This document shows positions 34,370 through 44,193 of a stretch of DNA of 64,000 nt, piece after piece (positions within the stretch are counted from its first letter, which is position 1; every line of letters begins with the position of its first letter). Under the pieces are notes generated by a model. The model did not search any database, was not told the DNA's origin, and saw only the letters and a list, made by a program, of their open reading frames with translations. Both the position numbers and the translations under genes were made by a program. The stretch is from Halomonas sp. 'Soap Lake #6'. Its GTDB lineage: Bacteria > Pseudomonadota > Gammaproteobacteria > Pseudomonadales > Halomonadaceae. Location: assembly GCF_003031405.1 (NCBI RefSeq), contig NZ_CP020469.1, positions 1,364,001 to 1,428,000 of the forward strand. The letters run 5' to 3'.

Positions 34370-36406
34370 ATGGATTTTTTTACTGCACAAGACCACGCAC
34401 GGCGTAAAACCGGGCGTTTGGTCGTTTTACTAATACTGGCCGTGCTCGCTTTGATTGTTGTGACCACGCTGGTCATTGCTCTTACGCTCCATTTGATGGG
34501 TGAAAACCACTCCGCAGCACAGACTAATCTCTCGGCCCAAGGGGTGTGGTCTGCTCTCTCAGTTGAACTTGTTGTTGGTGTTGCTATAGCAGTGCTGGTT
34601 GTTGTCGTACTTGGTGGGCTGTTCAAACAACATCAGTTAAGCCGTGGTGGCCGAGCAGTGGCGGAAGCGCTTGGTGGCCGCGAGATTAATTTGAATACAC
34701 GTGACAGCGACGAGCGCCGTATCCTCAATGTGGTTGAAGAGATGGCTATTGCGGCGGGCACGCCGGTACCCTCGGTCTATGTGATGGAAGAGGAAAGCAT
34801 CAACGCCTTTGCGGCAGGATACCGACCAAGCAATGCTGTGATTGGTATTACCCGCGGGGCAATTGGTAGCCTAACGCGGGAAGAGCTACAGGGAGTGGTT
34901 GCCCATGAGTTCAGCCATATTTTGCACGGTGACATGCGGCTGAATATACGTTTGGTGAGTGTGCTGCATGGCATCCTACTGATTGGGATGTTGGGTGGAA
35001 CACTGCTGCGCAGCATGCGTTTCCGTCGGGTTAGTGGCAATAAGCGTGATAACTCTGCCGTGGTCGTTCTAGCGCTTGGGGTAGCGTTAATGTTGATCGG
35101 TTATGCGGGTACTTTTTTTGGCAATTTAATTAAGTCAGCGGTCAGCCGACAGCGGGAGTATTTGGCGGATGCCTCTGCGGTGCAGTTCACCCGCAACCCA
35201 CAGGGGATTGGCAGCGCGCTGGTTAAGATAGGTGCGCATAGCCAGGGTTCTCACCTTCAAGCCGCACATGCAGCAGAATTCAGCCATCTGTTCTTTGGCC
35301 AAGGTGTGCGATTAGGGTTTTCTCGCATGATGGCCACCCACCCCCCGATAAAAGATCGCATTCAACGTGTGATGCCTGACTGGGATGGCCGTTTCGAGGT
35401 CCCTGAGCCTAAGCTGCAGCCGGTTGAAAACGCTACATCGGATTCAGAGAGCGAAACGCAGCACTCAGGCGCTGGGCATCGAACGGGCCTTGGAACCGGT
35501 CTTAGAGCTGGGCTGAAAACTGGCCTTGCAACAGGCGGGGCAGAAGCCGGTGCAGCAGGAGTAGGGGTGATATCAGCTGTGTTAACCGCCGCTTCTGCTC
35601 AAACTGCAATTAGCGCCATTGGTCAGCCGGATCTACGCCATTTAGCTCAGGCCCAGGCAATGTTAAACGCCTTGCCAGAGCAGATAAGAGCAGCTGCCCA
35701 CGAGCCTTATACTGCCCGTGCGTTGATATATGCCCTGCTGCTCAGTGACCACCAGGAGGAGCGTGAACATCAATTAGAGGCGCTGCAGCAAATTGCACTT
35801 CCGGATGTTTATCAAGCGCTGATGGAGTATGGGCCAGCTGTGTTAAAGCTGGATGTACAGCTACGTTTGCCACTGATTGAGCTGGCGCTGCCTGCGTTAC
35901 AGTCGCTTTCGGTAGAGCAGACCCAGCATTTCCGCCTCTGTATGGAGCGGCTGATTGATGCAGATGGCAAGGTCAGCCTATTTGAGTGGACGCTGTACCA
36001 ACTCGTCTTAAATAATTTGGTCGAGCAGCATGGCGGGCCTTCCAACCTCAAACTCACTGACCTACAGCAGGAGTGTCAGGTGCTGCTTGCGGTGCTTGCA
36101 GCGGCTGGTCAGGATGACGTAGCCGAGATTGCGGCTGCTCTGAAAGCCGCTGAGAGCGAGCTGCCGTTCGAACTACCGGTGAGCGATGCAAGTGATATGC
36201 AGGCATTGAGCTTGGCGGTTGAGCGTTTGCGCCGTTTGCAGCCTTTGCATAAGCCGGTCCTGTTGCAAGCGATGGCTCGCTGCATTGAGCATAGCGGGCT
36301 TATTCAACCTGCCGAAGCCGAGTTGTTTCGTGTAATGGCGGACATTCTCGACTGTCCTATGCCACCGTTGTTATTTGATGAGCCATTAGCAATTGGTGAA
36401 TCTTAA
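34370..36406 (+). CDS. HtpX-like M48 metalloprotease, long form
   Basis: 678 residues. Two N-terminal membrane segments (residues about 20-42 and 65-85), then YVMEEESINAFAAGY and the zinc motif HEFSH in GVVAHEFSHILHGDM, two more membrane segments and REYLADASAVQFTRNPQGIG with the third ligand Glu. A 300-residue C-terminal helical extension beyond HtpX length is rich in Ala and Leu. With LemA it probably does membrane protein quality control; this is inferred from the family. Confidence 0.9.
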   Translation: MDFFTAQDHARRKTGRLVVLLILAVLALIVVTTLVIALTLHLMGENHSAAQTNLSAQGVWSALSVELVVGVAIAVLVVVVLGGLFKQHQLSRGGRAVAEALGGREINLNTRDSDERRILNVVEEMAIAAGTPVPSVYVMEEESINAFAAGYRPSNAVIGITRGAIGSLTREELQGVVAHEFSHILHGDMRLNIRLVSVLHGILLIGMLGGTLLRSMRFRRVSGNKRDNSAVVVLALGVALMLIGYAGTFFGNLIKSAVSRQREYLADASAVQFTRNPQGIGSALVKIGAHSQGSHLQAAHAAEFSHLFFGQGVRLGFSRMMATHPPIKDRIQRVMPDWDGRFEVPEPKLQPVENATSDSESETQHSGAGHRTGLGTGLRAGLKTGLATGGAEAGAAGVGVISAVLTAASAQTAISAIGQPDLRHLAQAQAMLNALPEQIRAAAHEPYTARALIYALLLSDHQEEREHQLEALQQIALPDVYQALMEYGPAVLKLDVQLRLPLIELALPALQSLSVEQTQHFRLCMERLIDADGKVSLFEWTLYQLVLNNLVEQHGGPSNLKLTDLQQECQVLLAVLAAAGQDDVAEIAAALKAAESELPFELPVSDASDMQALSLAVERLRRLQPLHKPVLLQAMARCIEHSGLIQPAEAELFRVMADILDCPMPPLLFDEPLAIGES

Positions 36407-36418
36407 TTGGCCTTCTCA

Positions 36419-37183
36419 TCACTCAATATGCTCCAGTACATCAAAGTGATCACAGTCGGGTAAATCCAATAGCTCTACTTGAATATTGGCTGTGTGTAGC
36501 GCCGTTACAAAGTCGTGCCCCTGCTGGCGAAAAGTGGGCGGATCTTTTTCGGCAATCACTACCTGGCAAGGGGGAAGTGCATTTAAGTCGGCAAACTGAG
36601 GGCTTAACGCTCGTGCCTGGGCTTGATCCAGGCCCAGGGGCTTGTTGACGTAGGTACTCACCAATGGGATTAGGTCGTAAACGCCGCTAACCAATAGCAG
36701 TTTATCAACCGGGGGCTTGCAACTCGCTGCCACCCAGTACGCCAGCTGCGCGCCAGCGCTATGGCCACCCAGGGTGATTGATGTCACCCCGCCTTTATTA
36801 GTGAGTGCACTATAGGCTGCTTCTAGCCCCTGAGTGCATTGGTTAATCATGGTTGTGATGGAGGTCTGCGGTGCCAGACCATAGCCTAAGGAGGTAAAGG
36901 CGATACCCTTGGCCAAGTAGCGCTCGGCGAGAAAATCGGTGGCCGTGTTATCCAATTCCTGCCAGTAGCCACCATGAATAAACACCATTAGCGGCCACGG
37001 GCCATCGCCTTTAGGCACAAACACGTGTTGGCAGGCCGCTGGATCGTCGCCGACGTTTAGTGTCATTGGCTGATGGCGTGCCACTAGATCGCGCCCAGAG
37101 GCAGCTTGGTGCGCTAGTGTCGTTTCGAAGTCCCGAGCAAAATGGCTGGGGGAGTAGGCGAGATCCAGGGGCGTTTGTGTCAT
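36419..37183 (-). CDS. kynB: kynurenine formamidase, alpha/beta-hydrolase type
   Basis: Hydrolyses N-formylkynurenine to kynurenine. 254 residues with the oxyanion motif HGGYW (LMVFIHGGYWQELD), nucleophile GGHSAGAQLAYW, later VIAEKDPP and CDHFDVLEH with the catalytic Asp and His. This is the alpha/beta-hydrolase formamidase, not the metal-dependent bacterial KynB fold, so the symbol stands for the role. It lies 15 bp after kynU in the operon. Confidence 0.8.
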   Translation of the reverse strand: MTQTPLDLAYSPSHFARDFETTLAHQAASGRDLVARHQPMTLNVGDDPAACQHVFVPKGDGPWPLMVFIHGGYWQELDNTATDFLAERYLAKGIAFTSLGYGLAPQTSITTMINQCTQGLEAAYSALTNKGGVTSITLGGHSAGAQLAYWVAASCKPPVDKLLLVSGVYDLIPLVSTYVNKPLGLDQAQARALSPQFADLNALPPCQVVIAEKDPPTFRQQGHDFVTALHTANIQVELLDLPDCDHFDVLEHIE

Positions 37184-37198
37184 CGTGTTTGCTCTTAG

Positions 37199-38428
37199 TT
37201 AGGTAACCGCACCACGTACGTGGAATTCAGGGCTGCGATACTCGCCGCTTTCGATGACCTCTCGGAAGTGCTGCGCCGCCTGCCATACATCTTCGAAACT
37301 CAGATAAAGCGGAGTAAAGCCAAAGCGCATCAAGCCGGGCTCCCGGTAGTCACCGATAACGTTACGGGAAATCAGGGCCTGAACAATGGCATAGCCGTTT
37401 TGGGTATCCACCAGCGATACCTGGCTACCGCGCTGATTGGCCGCTGGCGTTATATCTTCAATACCATGGGCGGTGAAAATATCGGCTAAGCACTCTCGGA
37501 ACAGGTCGCTCATCGCTAGGCTTTTGGCGCGTAAAGCGTGCATATCCACCTCGTTCCACATGACAAGCGACGCTTCTAATGCTGCGTAGGTAAGCGCTGA
37601 GTGCGTTCCGGTGCGAAAGCGTGAGATATCACTGGCGGGGCTATAGTCGGCTTCGAATGCGAAGGGGGCAGCGTGGCCATGCCAGCCTGAGAGGGGTTGC
37701 CAGCCGCCATTTTGGCAATTGCCATGTACGTATAAGAAAGCGGGCGCGCCGGGGCCGCCATTAAGGTATTTATAGGTACAACCCACCGCGTAGCGTACGC
37801 CACTGCTGTTAAGGTCGATCGGTAGCGCTCCCGCCGAGTGGGCGAGATCCCAGATGATGTCTGCACCATGGTCATGCACCAGCTGAGTGGTAGCAGCCAT
37901 GTCGCGTAATTTACCGGTGCGGTAGTTAACCTGGCTAAGCACGACGACAGCCACACCTTCCAGGTGCTCAGCCAAGTCGGCCCCATCGGGTAAAAATCGA
38001 TGCTCCGTGCCACTTACCCGGCAATAGCCCTGGGCGATATAACCGTCGGTTGGGAAGTTGCCGCCTTCGCTCAATACTGCACGGCGACCCCCCGTGTCCT
38101 GGCCAAGGATATATCCCAGCAATTTGAATATATTCAGGGTGATATTGTCGGTAACGCTGACTTCGCCTTTTTTTGCACCAATGATGGGCGCAAGAATGTT
38201 GCCGAGGCGCTCGGGGGCATCGAACCAACCCTGGTTCCAGCCTTTGATCAGTTCATCCCGCCACTGATCCAGGGTGTCATCCACTGCCTGCTTGGCCGCT
38301 TTTGGCTGGGCTCCAAGAGAGTTGCCATCAAGGTAGAGAACGCCTTCAGGCAGGGCAAAATGTTGTTTGAAATTGGCTAGTGGATCCTGTCGATCCAACT
38401 CCCGAACACTATCCAGGCTTACACTCAT
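37199..38428 (-). CDS. kynU: kynureninase
   Basis: PLP enzyme cleaving kynurenine to anthranilate and alanine. 409 residues. YLDGNSLGAQPKAA at the N-terminus, SVTDNITLNIFKLL, DIIWDLAHSAGALPIDL, and the PLP lysine in VGCTYKYLNGGPGAPAFLY. Middle gene of the kynA-kynU-kynB operon, 59 bp after kynA. Confidence 0.9.
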   Translation of the reverse strand: MSVSLDSVRELDRQDPLANFKQHFALPEGVLYLDGNSLGAQPKAAKQAVDDTLDQWRDELIKGWNQGWFDAPERLGNILAPIIGAKKGEVSVTDNITLNIFKLLGYILGQDTGGRRAVLSEGGNFPTDGYIAQGYCRVSGTEHRFLPDGADLAEHLEGVAVVVLSQVNYRTGKLRDMAATTQLVHDHGADIIWDLAHSAGALPIDLNSSGVRYAVGCTYKYLNGGPGAPAFLYVHGNCQNGGWQPLSGWHGHAAPFAFEADYSPASDISRFRTGTHSALTYAALEASLVMWNEVDMHALRAKSLAMSDLFRECLADIFTAHGIEDITPAANQRGSQVSLVDTQNGYAIVQALISRNVIGDYREPGLMRFGFTPLYLSFEDVWQAAQHFREVIESGEYRSPEFHVRGAVT

Positions 38429-38487
38429 ATCGATACTCCAAAAAACGAATCAAGTTGCCAAGGTGATGAGCGACGCTGTACTAGCTC

Positions 38488-39324
38488 TTAAATCGAGGTT
38501 CTGGTGCTCCACAGTTCAGGGAAGAACTGCAAGTCCAGTGCCTTGACCAGGTAGTTCACACCGGAAGTTCCTCCCGTGCCGCGGCGATAGCCAATGATAC
38601 GTTCGACAGTCTTCATATGATTGAATCGCCAGCGCTGGAAGTTGAATTCAACATCGACCAGTTTTTCAGCGAGCTCGTATAAATCCCAGTGCTGTTCGCT
38701 GTTTTGATAAATTTCTGTCCAGGCTGCTTCCACCTCATGGCAGGCGACGTAGGGAATACTCCAATCTCTTTGGGTCTTGCCTTCAGGAATGGCGAAGCCA
38801 CGACGTTTAAGTAGTTGAAGAACAATATCGTAAAGGCTGGGCGAGTTGAGCGCTTTGGTAAGCTTTTGGTAGTGCGTTGGCTTTGAGCGGTGTGCTTCGA
38901 TCAGCTTGGCATTCTTATTGCCCAATAAAAACTCGATTTCACGATATTGGTAGGACTGGAAGCCTGAGCTTTGCCCCAGGCTATCGCGGAAGCTGGCGTA
39001 GTCGGCCGGTGTCATGGTGACTAGCACTTCCCAGGCTTTGATCATCTGCTCTTGAATTCTGGAAACACGGGAGAGCATCTTAAATGCCGGGCTGAGGCTA
39101 TCATTGGCAATATGCTTTGCCGCCCCATGCGCTTCATGCAGGCATAGTTTGATCCATAGTTCCGATACCTGATGTATGACAATAAACAGCAGTTCATCGT
39201 GTTGATCAGAGGCCGGATTCTGACAGGCTAGCAAGGGTTCCAAGTCCAGGTATTGGCCGTAGCTGATATCTTGATCCCAGTGGATGTCTTCGTTATCAAC
39301 GCGGTTTTTGTCATGAGTTGTCAT
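38488..39324 (-). CDS. kynA: tryptophan 2,3-dioxygenase
   Basis: Heme enzyme opening the indole ring of tryptophan. 278 residues. ISYGQYLDLEPLLACQNP, DELLFIVIHQVSELWIKL, then RDSLGQSSGFQSYQYREIEF and the heme His region FNFQRWRFNHMKTVERIIGYRRGTGGTSG near the end. First gene of the operon; together the three enzymes convert tryptophan to anthranilate. Confidence 0.9.
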   Translation of the reverse strand: MTTHDKNRVDNEDIHWDQDISYGQYLDLEPLLACQNPASDQHDELLFIVIHQVSELWIKLCLHEAHGAAKHIANDSLSPAFKMLSRVSRIQEQMIKAWEVLVTMTPADYASFRDSLGQSSGFQSYQYREIEFLLGNKNAKLIEAHRSKPTHYQKLTKALNSPSLYDIVLQLLKRRGFAIPEGKTQRDWSIPYVACHEVEAAWTEIYQNSEQHWDLYELAEKLVDVEFNFQRWRFNHMKTVERIIGYRRGTGGTSGVNYLVKALDLQFFPELWSTRTSI

Positions 39325-39351
39325 TATCTATTCTGCCTCTTCCGCGGTACG

Positions 39352-39552
39352 TTAGGTGTTGGGTGTCGCTTTTTTAAATGCCTGACCCTCTGGCTCTCCC
39401 AGATTCCAAAAGATGCCAGCGGCTAGCATAAGGCCTTGTTCCACAATTGCTTCGAGCAAATGCTCATCCGGCGCGTGCTGGTTGCAGGAGGGGTATGAGT
39501 GGAGCAGCCCCTTAGTGATGCAGCAAGCGTACATTTTGCTTAGTATTACCAA
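39352..39552 (-). pseudogene. C-terminal remnant of an M20-type peptidase/deacylase
   Basis: LLHSYPSCNQHAPDEHLLEA and IVEQGLMLAAGIFWNLGEPE is the usual end of M20 amidohydrolases (the (H)APDEH metal-site tail). The preceding residues are degraded and the remaining 300-400 residues are absent. It ends 27 bp before kynA, so kynA may use its former downstream space as promoter. Confidence 0.5.
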
Positions 39553-39722
39553 TGTGTCGTTGAGCTATCTTCACCACTTAAACTATACCCATGTGTAAGG
39601 GTGGACGTTGGCTACTCAGGGTGAGACTTAGTAGCTATCAAGTGGTTTCAAGGCGTTCTGGGTATCCGGTAATGATGGCACATAAAAGCGTATCCTTTTG
39701 CGCTGAGGGAGTTACTAAAAGC

Positions 39723-40271
39723 ATGGATGAAACAGAGTCTTTAAACCGAGCGATTAATGAAGAAGTGGCGCTCTTTCCTTACGACACTGCTTGGCCAGCG
39801 CTGTTTGAGAAAGAGCGCGACCGACTTCTAGAGTTATTTCCAACTACATTTTTAGCGATCGAGCATATAGGCAGTACTGCTGTACCAGGGCTCTCGGCCA
39901 AGCCGATCATCGATATCCTGGCGGGCGTAGACTCCATGTCTCAGGCCGATGGCTTAATGGAGCCGCTGTGCCGTGCGAAATATGCAACATCAATGGAATA
40001 CAACGCCTCGTTAATGGGGCGACGTTGGCTTATGCGCTGGTCTGACGGGCGTAGGACACATCACCTTCACCTGATGGTGTATGGCAGCCCGGAATGGAAT
40101 CTGCGCTTGGCATTTCGCAACCGCCTTCGCGAAAGTGCTGAGCTAGCGCAGCAGTATGAAATAAATAAGCGACTGTGGGCGTCAGAGTTTAAAAAAGATC
40201 GAGAGGCCTATACGGCTGCGAAGGGGAGTTTTATTCAACAAGCATTGAACAGGGCTGGCCCCTCAATCTAG
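39723..40271 (+). CDS. GrpB/UPF0157-family protein
   Basis: About 182 residues. VALFPYDTAWPALFEKERDR, FLAIEHIGSTAVPGLSAKPI IDILAG and HHLHLMVYGSPEWNLRLAFR match the GrpB family, a nucleotidyltransferase-like fold without known reaction in most members. ATG 39723 is used; the frame open from 39591 has a 44-residue N-terminal extension without family features. Confidence 0.8.
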   Translation: MDETESLNRAINEEVALFPYDTAWPALFEKERDRLLELFPTTFLAIEHIGSTAVPGLSAKPIIDILAGVDSMSQADGLMEPLCRAKYATSMEYNASLMGRRWLMRWSDGRRTHHLHLMVYGSPEWNLRLAFRNRLRESAELAQQYEINKRLWASEFKKDREAYTAAKGSFIQQALNRAGPSI

Positions 40272-40304
40272 TCAATAAGATAAGTGCTGGTTGTTCACAT
40301 AGCG

Positions 40305-41006
40305 TTAGGCTGGCTCAGGTGCTGGCACTACCCCGAGCGCTACTTGCAATTCTTCAACCAGCGTTTCAACTTTGTGTAGCGCCGCTGCAACAGAAGCGGC
40401 CAGTAGCTCACCGCCAACTTCCTGGCCTTCGATAGCAATGTAGTGAAGGCGGGTAATACCGATAAATTCAAGCGCTGTGGCCAAGTTTGGCTCCAAGTGA
40501 TTCATGTGTGCCATTTCCCCACCGGGGTTAAAGCCTATCCCGCCCCTAGCGGTAAGAATGACGGCATGCCTTGGCCGATCAGAGAGCTTCGGAATGTAAG
40601 GATCGACTGGGTTGCTCTCATCGATATCCACTGTTCGGCCTGCGCGCACTATTTGGTCGACCCACGCCTTGAGGTGAGCTGGCATGCCGAAGTTATAAAG
40701 CGGCGTGCCTATTACCAGCACATCAGCAGCAATTAACTCATCTACCAGTTGGTCGCTTTCTACTAGCGTCTCCTTCATCCAGGGTTCACGACGCTCCTCT
40801 GGTGTAAACGCAGACGCAATCCAGTCGTGGTTAATAAAAGAGGGTGGGTTTTGGCCTATATCTCGATAGGTTACATTGTCCTCGGAACGACGGGAGCGCC
40901 ACTGGCGGACAAATTGTTGAGTAAGGTTACGGCTATGTGAGCCGTGATTATCAGTGCCTGCAAGGCCAGGGCGAGCGCTGGCATCGATATGTAGGATATG
41001 TGGCAT
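40305..41006 (-). CDS. azoR: FMN-dependent NADH-azoreductase family
   Basis: A flavodoxin-fold NAD(P)H:quinone/azo reductase of 233 residues. HILHIDASARPG at the N-terminus, SHSRNLTQQFV, VIGTPLYNFGMPAHLKAWVD QIVRAG (FMN contact) and TARGGIGF. ATG 41006 with AAGGAGC is used; the frame open to 41126 overlaps the divergent LysR start. Probably controlled by that LysR regulator. Confidence 0.85.
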   Translation of the reverse strand: MPHILHIDASARPGLAGTDNHGSHSRNLTQQFVRQWRSRRSEDNVTYRDIGQNPPSFINHDWIASAFTPEERREPWMKETLVESDQLVDELIAADVLVIGTPLYNFGMPAHLKAWVDQIVRAGRTVDIDESNPVDPYIPKLSDRPRHAVILTARGGIGFNPGGEMAHMNHLEPNLATALEFIGITRLHYIAIEGQEVGGELLAASVAAALHKVETLVEELQVALGVVPAPEPA

Positions 41007-41124
41007 GACTAAGCTCCTTTCTGAGTTAAATTCATCTATGATTAACAACGCACTCAGACTAGGTTCTAGCAATTCAGGCGACAAACGATCTTTTCTTCCA
41101 GTTATAGATGAGTAGAACTCATTC

Positions 41125-42021
41125 ATGAGCCATCGCAGATTACCCTCACTATCGGCGCTTCGAGCTTTCGAGGCTGCTGCCCGTCACGAAAGCGCCAAAC
41201 AGGCCGCGCAGGAGCTATCCGTTACCGCAACGGCCATTAGCCACCAGATCAGGGGTCTTGAAGAGGCACTGGGTGTTGCCCTCTTTGTGCGTAAACCTCG
41301 CAAGCTGCAATTGACGCCTCAGGGCCGAGAGTTGCTGCAGGTGTTAGAAACCGCGTTTGATAGCATTAGCCATGTCGTCGAGCGACTGAGCGCTGTACCT
41401 GTTCGTCAAACCGTTACGCTCTCTACAACGCCAGCGGTTGCGGTGCGCTGGTTGCTGCCATGGGTATGCCTGCTGCGCGACTCCCATCCCGATATTGATC
41501 TGCGTATTCATGCGTCCCATGAGCCGGTTCCGCTAGATGGGGTAACGGCAGACATTGCTATTCGCTATGGCGATGGCCGTTGGCCGGGGTTGGTAGCAGA
41601 GAAGCTTTTTGATAACACCTTTATCCCGACCTGTAGCCCGCGCCTTGGCCTGCGTGATATAGCAGAGTTGGCTCTGCACCCGTTGATTCATTTTCGCCCT
41701 CAGGGAGAAGTGTCTGCGCCCCTGAATTGGAGCTTCTGGCAGAAAGAGGCAAAGGTGCCTGGGTTGGATGTTAGTGCTGGGCTGGTGTTTTCCGACGAGA
41801 CCCACGCTATTTCTGCTGCTGTGGGGGAGCAGGGTGTCGCGCTGATGAGCCGTCAGTTGATTAAGGATGAATTAGAGGAGGGGCGCTTGGTGCAACCTTT
41901 CGGCCCGGTATTTGAAGGCAAACCGTTTTTTCTGGTCTACCCGGAAAGCCGTCAACATGATCCGACGATTCTGGCCATTCGCCAATGGGTGCTGGCGGTG
42001 CCCGGTGTGTTCACTACCTGA
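41125..42021 (+). CDS. LysR-family regulator, GcvA-like
   Basis: 298 residues. HTH region LPSLSALRAFEAAARHESAK QAAQELSVTATAISHQIRGLEEALG, then LFVRKPRKLQLTPQG. The effector domain carries ADIAIRYGDGRWPGLVAEKL, typical of the GcvA/AmpR-like group. Divergent from azoR with a 118-bp gap, so it may regulate it. Confidence 0.85.
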   Translation: MSHRRLPSLSALRAFEAAARHESAKQAAQELSVTATAISHQIRGLEEALGVALFVRKPRKLQLTPQGRELLQVLETAFDSISHVVERLSAVPVRQTVTLSTTPAVAVRWLLPWVCLLRDSHPDIDLRIHASHEPVPLDGVTADIAIRYGDGRWPGLVAEKLFDNTFIPTCSPRLGLRDIAELALHPLIHFRPQGEVSAPLNWSFWQKEAKVPGLDVSAGLVFSDETHAISAAVGEQGVALMSRQLIKDELEEGRLVQPFGPVFEGKPFFLVYPESRQHDPTILAIRQWVLAVPGVFTT

Positions 42022-42029
42022 TTGGAGAA

Positions 42030-42689
42030 TTAATGATTTATACCGTTATCTTTTTTATTCCAAAAGCGGTTTACTACTTTCCTGCCACCAGTCCTGTTCC
42101 CTATTGAGGCCACGCTAGCCGCCAGCGCGGGCAGGTCGGCCTGCAAGCGGGTAGTCATGCGCAGAATAAGACATTCGCGTTGCTCATGGCCGAGCGAGCG
42201 CAACAGGGCGGAGAGCAAACGTGGATACTGACGGGGGCGCAATCGCTGATAGAAAGGGACGACACCGCGCAGGCTTGAATTGATCATCACCAGACACTGC
42301 ACCTCATCGGGAAAGCGCTGTGCCCAGCGCAGTGCCACCATGCCGCCTAACGAAATCGCCAGTAACCGATGTGGGCCTCTCCTGCCCGAGTCGTCTAGCT
42401 GTTGTCTCAACGCATCGACGATACCATCGATGCTGGTTGGGCTGGCCTCTCGCCAGTGGGCACCATTGCCCGGTAAATCCAGCGCCCTGGCGGGTTCCTG
42501 CAATGCCACGGCTAGCTGTTCGGGCAGCCCTTCCCAATGTCGCGCCTCACGTATTAAGCCGCGCAGCAGTACCCAACCAGGAGCTGTGTTGTTGATCTCA
42601 TGGCCACGTGAAGAAGCGTGGTATTTACTGGTGTCGCTGCTTTGGTTGCCGGTGCAGGCGCCCCGTGGTTTGTCGTCGCGCTGGCACAT
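42030..42689 (-). CDS. alpha/beta hydrolase, probably C-terminally truncated
   Basis: 219 residues. WVLLRGLIREARHWEGLPEQL, RALDLPGNGAHW and the nucleophile elbow LLAISLGGMVALRWAQRFP are an alpha/beta hydrolase N-terminal half. The family usually needs about 60-80 more residues with the catalytic His; here the sequence runs into GNRTGGRKVVNRFWNKKDNG and stops next to the LysR gene end. It is probably a broken gene. Confidence 0.6.
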   Translation of the reverse strand: MCQRDDKPRGACTGNQSSDTSKYHASSRGHEINNTAPGWVLLRGLIREARHWEGLPEQLAVALQEPARALDLPGNGAHWREASPTSIDGIVDALRQQLDDSGRRGPHRLLAISLGGMVALRWAQRFPDEVQCLVMINSSLRGVVPFYQRLRPRQYPRLLSALLRSLGHEQRECLILRMTTRLQADLPALAASVASIGNRTGGRKVVNRFWNKKDNGINH

Positions 42690-42808
42690 TATAGGGATGC
42701 TCCTCTATGACACTGGGAGACACGGTGGATCGGTTGCATACACGATAAAATAACCTATAGTTTCAAGCTAAAGGAGGCAAGAAAAGCGGCAAATTTAAGG
42801 AGAGTAAT

Positions 42809-44161
42809 ATGTCTAAGGAACTGGATAAAAGCTTATTGCCTACGGCCACTGTGGGTGAGACCCTAGCCGTGATAGGCGATGTTTTCGTGCCCAATATTGC
42901 CAAGGGTGTGATTATCCGTCGACCCAAGGCGGTGGGCATGGCGGAAAAGCTGGGACTCGACAAGCGCAGCATTCGCAGGCTGCAGAAACTCAATAGGAAG
43001 TACGGGGCCGGCCCGCTAATGTTGAAAACGCCTGATAGCAAGCTGATGGCGCTAGTGCTCGACCCAGATCATGCTAACCGAGTACTGAACGAAACTCCTG
43101 AGCCATTCGCCACTGCCGAGTGGGCCAAACGCAAGGCGCTTGAGCACTTCGAACCCGATATGTCCCTGGTGTCTCACGGCCCCGAACGTGCCGAACGTAG
43201 ACGCTTCAACGAGGAGGTACTACAGAGTGATTGCCCGGTTCATGGCCTGGGCGCGCGCTTTGCCCAGGTAGTCGAACAGGAAGCCGATGAGCTTCTCTCT
43301 CGCGTTGAAGCGGAGGATGGCAAACTCGATTGGAAGATGTTCGAGAAAACCTGGAACCGAGTGATACGTCGTGTGGTACTGGGCGATTCCGCCCGCGATG
43401 ATCAGACGCTGACAGAAATACTTGAAAAGCTGCGCGGCGCCGCCAACTGGGCCTTCTTTCACCCTGGGCATGGCCAAGTCAAAGAGGACTTCCACGAGCG
43501 CCTGCGTACCTACCTGGAGCGTGGTGAGGAGGGTAGTCTGGCCGCGGAAATTGCCCGAATACCTACGACTGACACCACTCAGCCTGAGCATCAGGTGCCA
43601 CAGTATCTATTTGCCTTCGACCCGGCAGGCATGGCTACTTTCCGGGCTTTAGCGCTACTTGCTGCACACCCCGATCATGCCGAGCGAGCCCAGATCGAGA
43701 TAGCGGAGAATCTGCAACAGCCAGCGCCCAAGCATGATTACCTACGCGGCTGTGTGCTTGAGTCTTTGCGCCTTTGGCCCACCACGCCCATGGTGCTGCG
43801 GGAGACAACAGAAGCGACCGAATGGGAGAACGGCATTATGCCAGCCAAAACCTCGGTACTGCTGCTTGCACCGTATTTCCATCGCGATGAACGTATTCTG
43901 GACAATGCTAACCGGTTCGATCCCGATCTCTGGGTGCAGGGAGGGGCTGGGGATTGGCCGATGATGCAGTTCAGCGGCGGCCCTGGTATCTGTCCGGGGC
44001 GGCACGTTGTGCTAACCGTGACCAGTCATATGCTGGCCAGGTTACTGCAAGGGCGAGAGTGTCAACTGAGCCCGCCGGATCGCTTGCTTAGCAGTAAGCC
44101 CATGCCGCCGCTGCTCAATAACTACGACCTGACGTTCAAGATAAAGACGCAGCGAGGTTAG
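42809..44161 (+). CDS. cytochrome P450
   Basis: 450 residues. The heme loop FSGGPGICPGRHVV carries the Cys ligand (FxxGxxxCxG), the K-helix ExxR is in LESLRLWPTTPMVLRE, and LFAFDPAGMATFRAL is an altered I-helix: the usual A-G-x-D/E-T-T becomes DPAGMAT. No ferredoxin or reductase lies nearby. The substrate is unknown; it is soluble as in other bacterial P450s. AAGGAGAG stands before ATG 42809. Confidence 0.9.
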   Translation: MSKELDKSLLPTATVGETLAVIGDVFVPNIAKGVIIRRPKAVGMAEKLGLDKRSIRRLQKLNRKYGAGPLMLKTPDSKLMALVLDPDHANRVLNETPEPFATAEWAKRKALEHFEPDMSLVSHGPERAERRRFNEEVLQSDCPVHGLGARFAQVVEQEADELLSRVEAEDGKLDWKMFEKTWNRVIRRVVLGDSARDDQTLTEILEKLRGAANWAFFHPGHGQVKEDFHERLRTYLERGEEGSLAAEIARIPTTDTTQPEHQVPQYLFAFDPAGMATFRALALLAAHPDHAERAQIEIAENLQQPAPKHDYLRGCVLESLRLWPTTPMVLRETTEATEWENGIMPAKTSVLLLAPYFHRDERILDNANRFDPDLWVQGGAGDWPMMQFSGGPGICPGRHVVLTVTSHMLARLLQGRECQLSPPDRLLSSKPMPPLLNNYDLTFKIKTQRG

Positions 44162-44193
44162 CGTCGGGAGGTATGTTTATCACGACCGTCACT

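Noticed and set aside
42280..42753. 157-residue ORF opposite the alpha/beta hydrolase
   Set aside because: The - strand frame shows a hydrolase nucleophile elbow; the + frame shows low-complexity shadow sequence.
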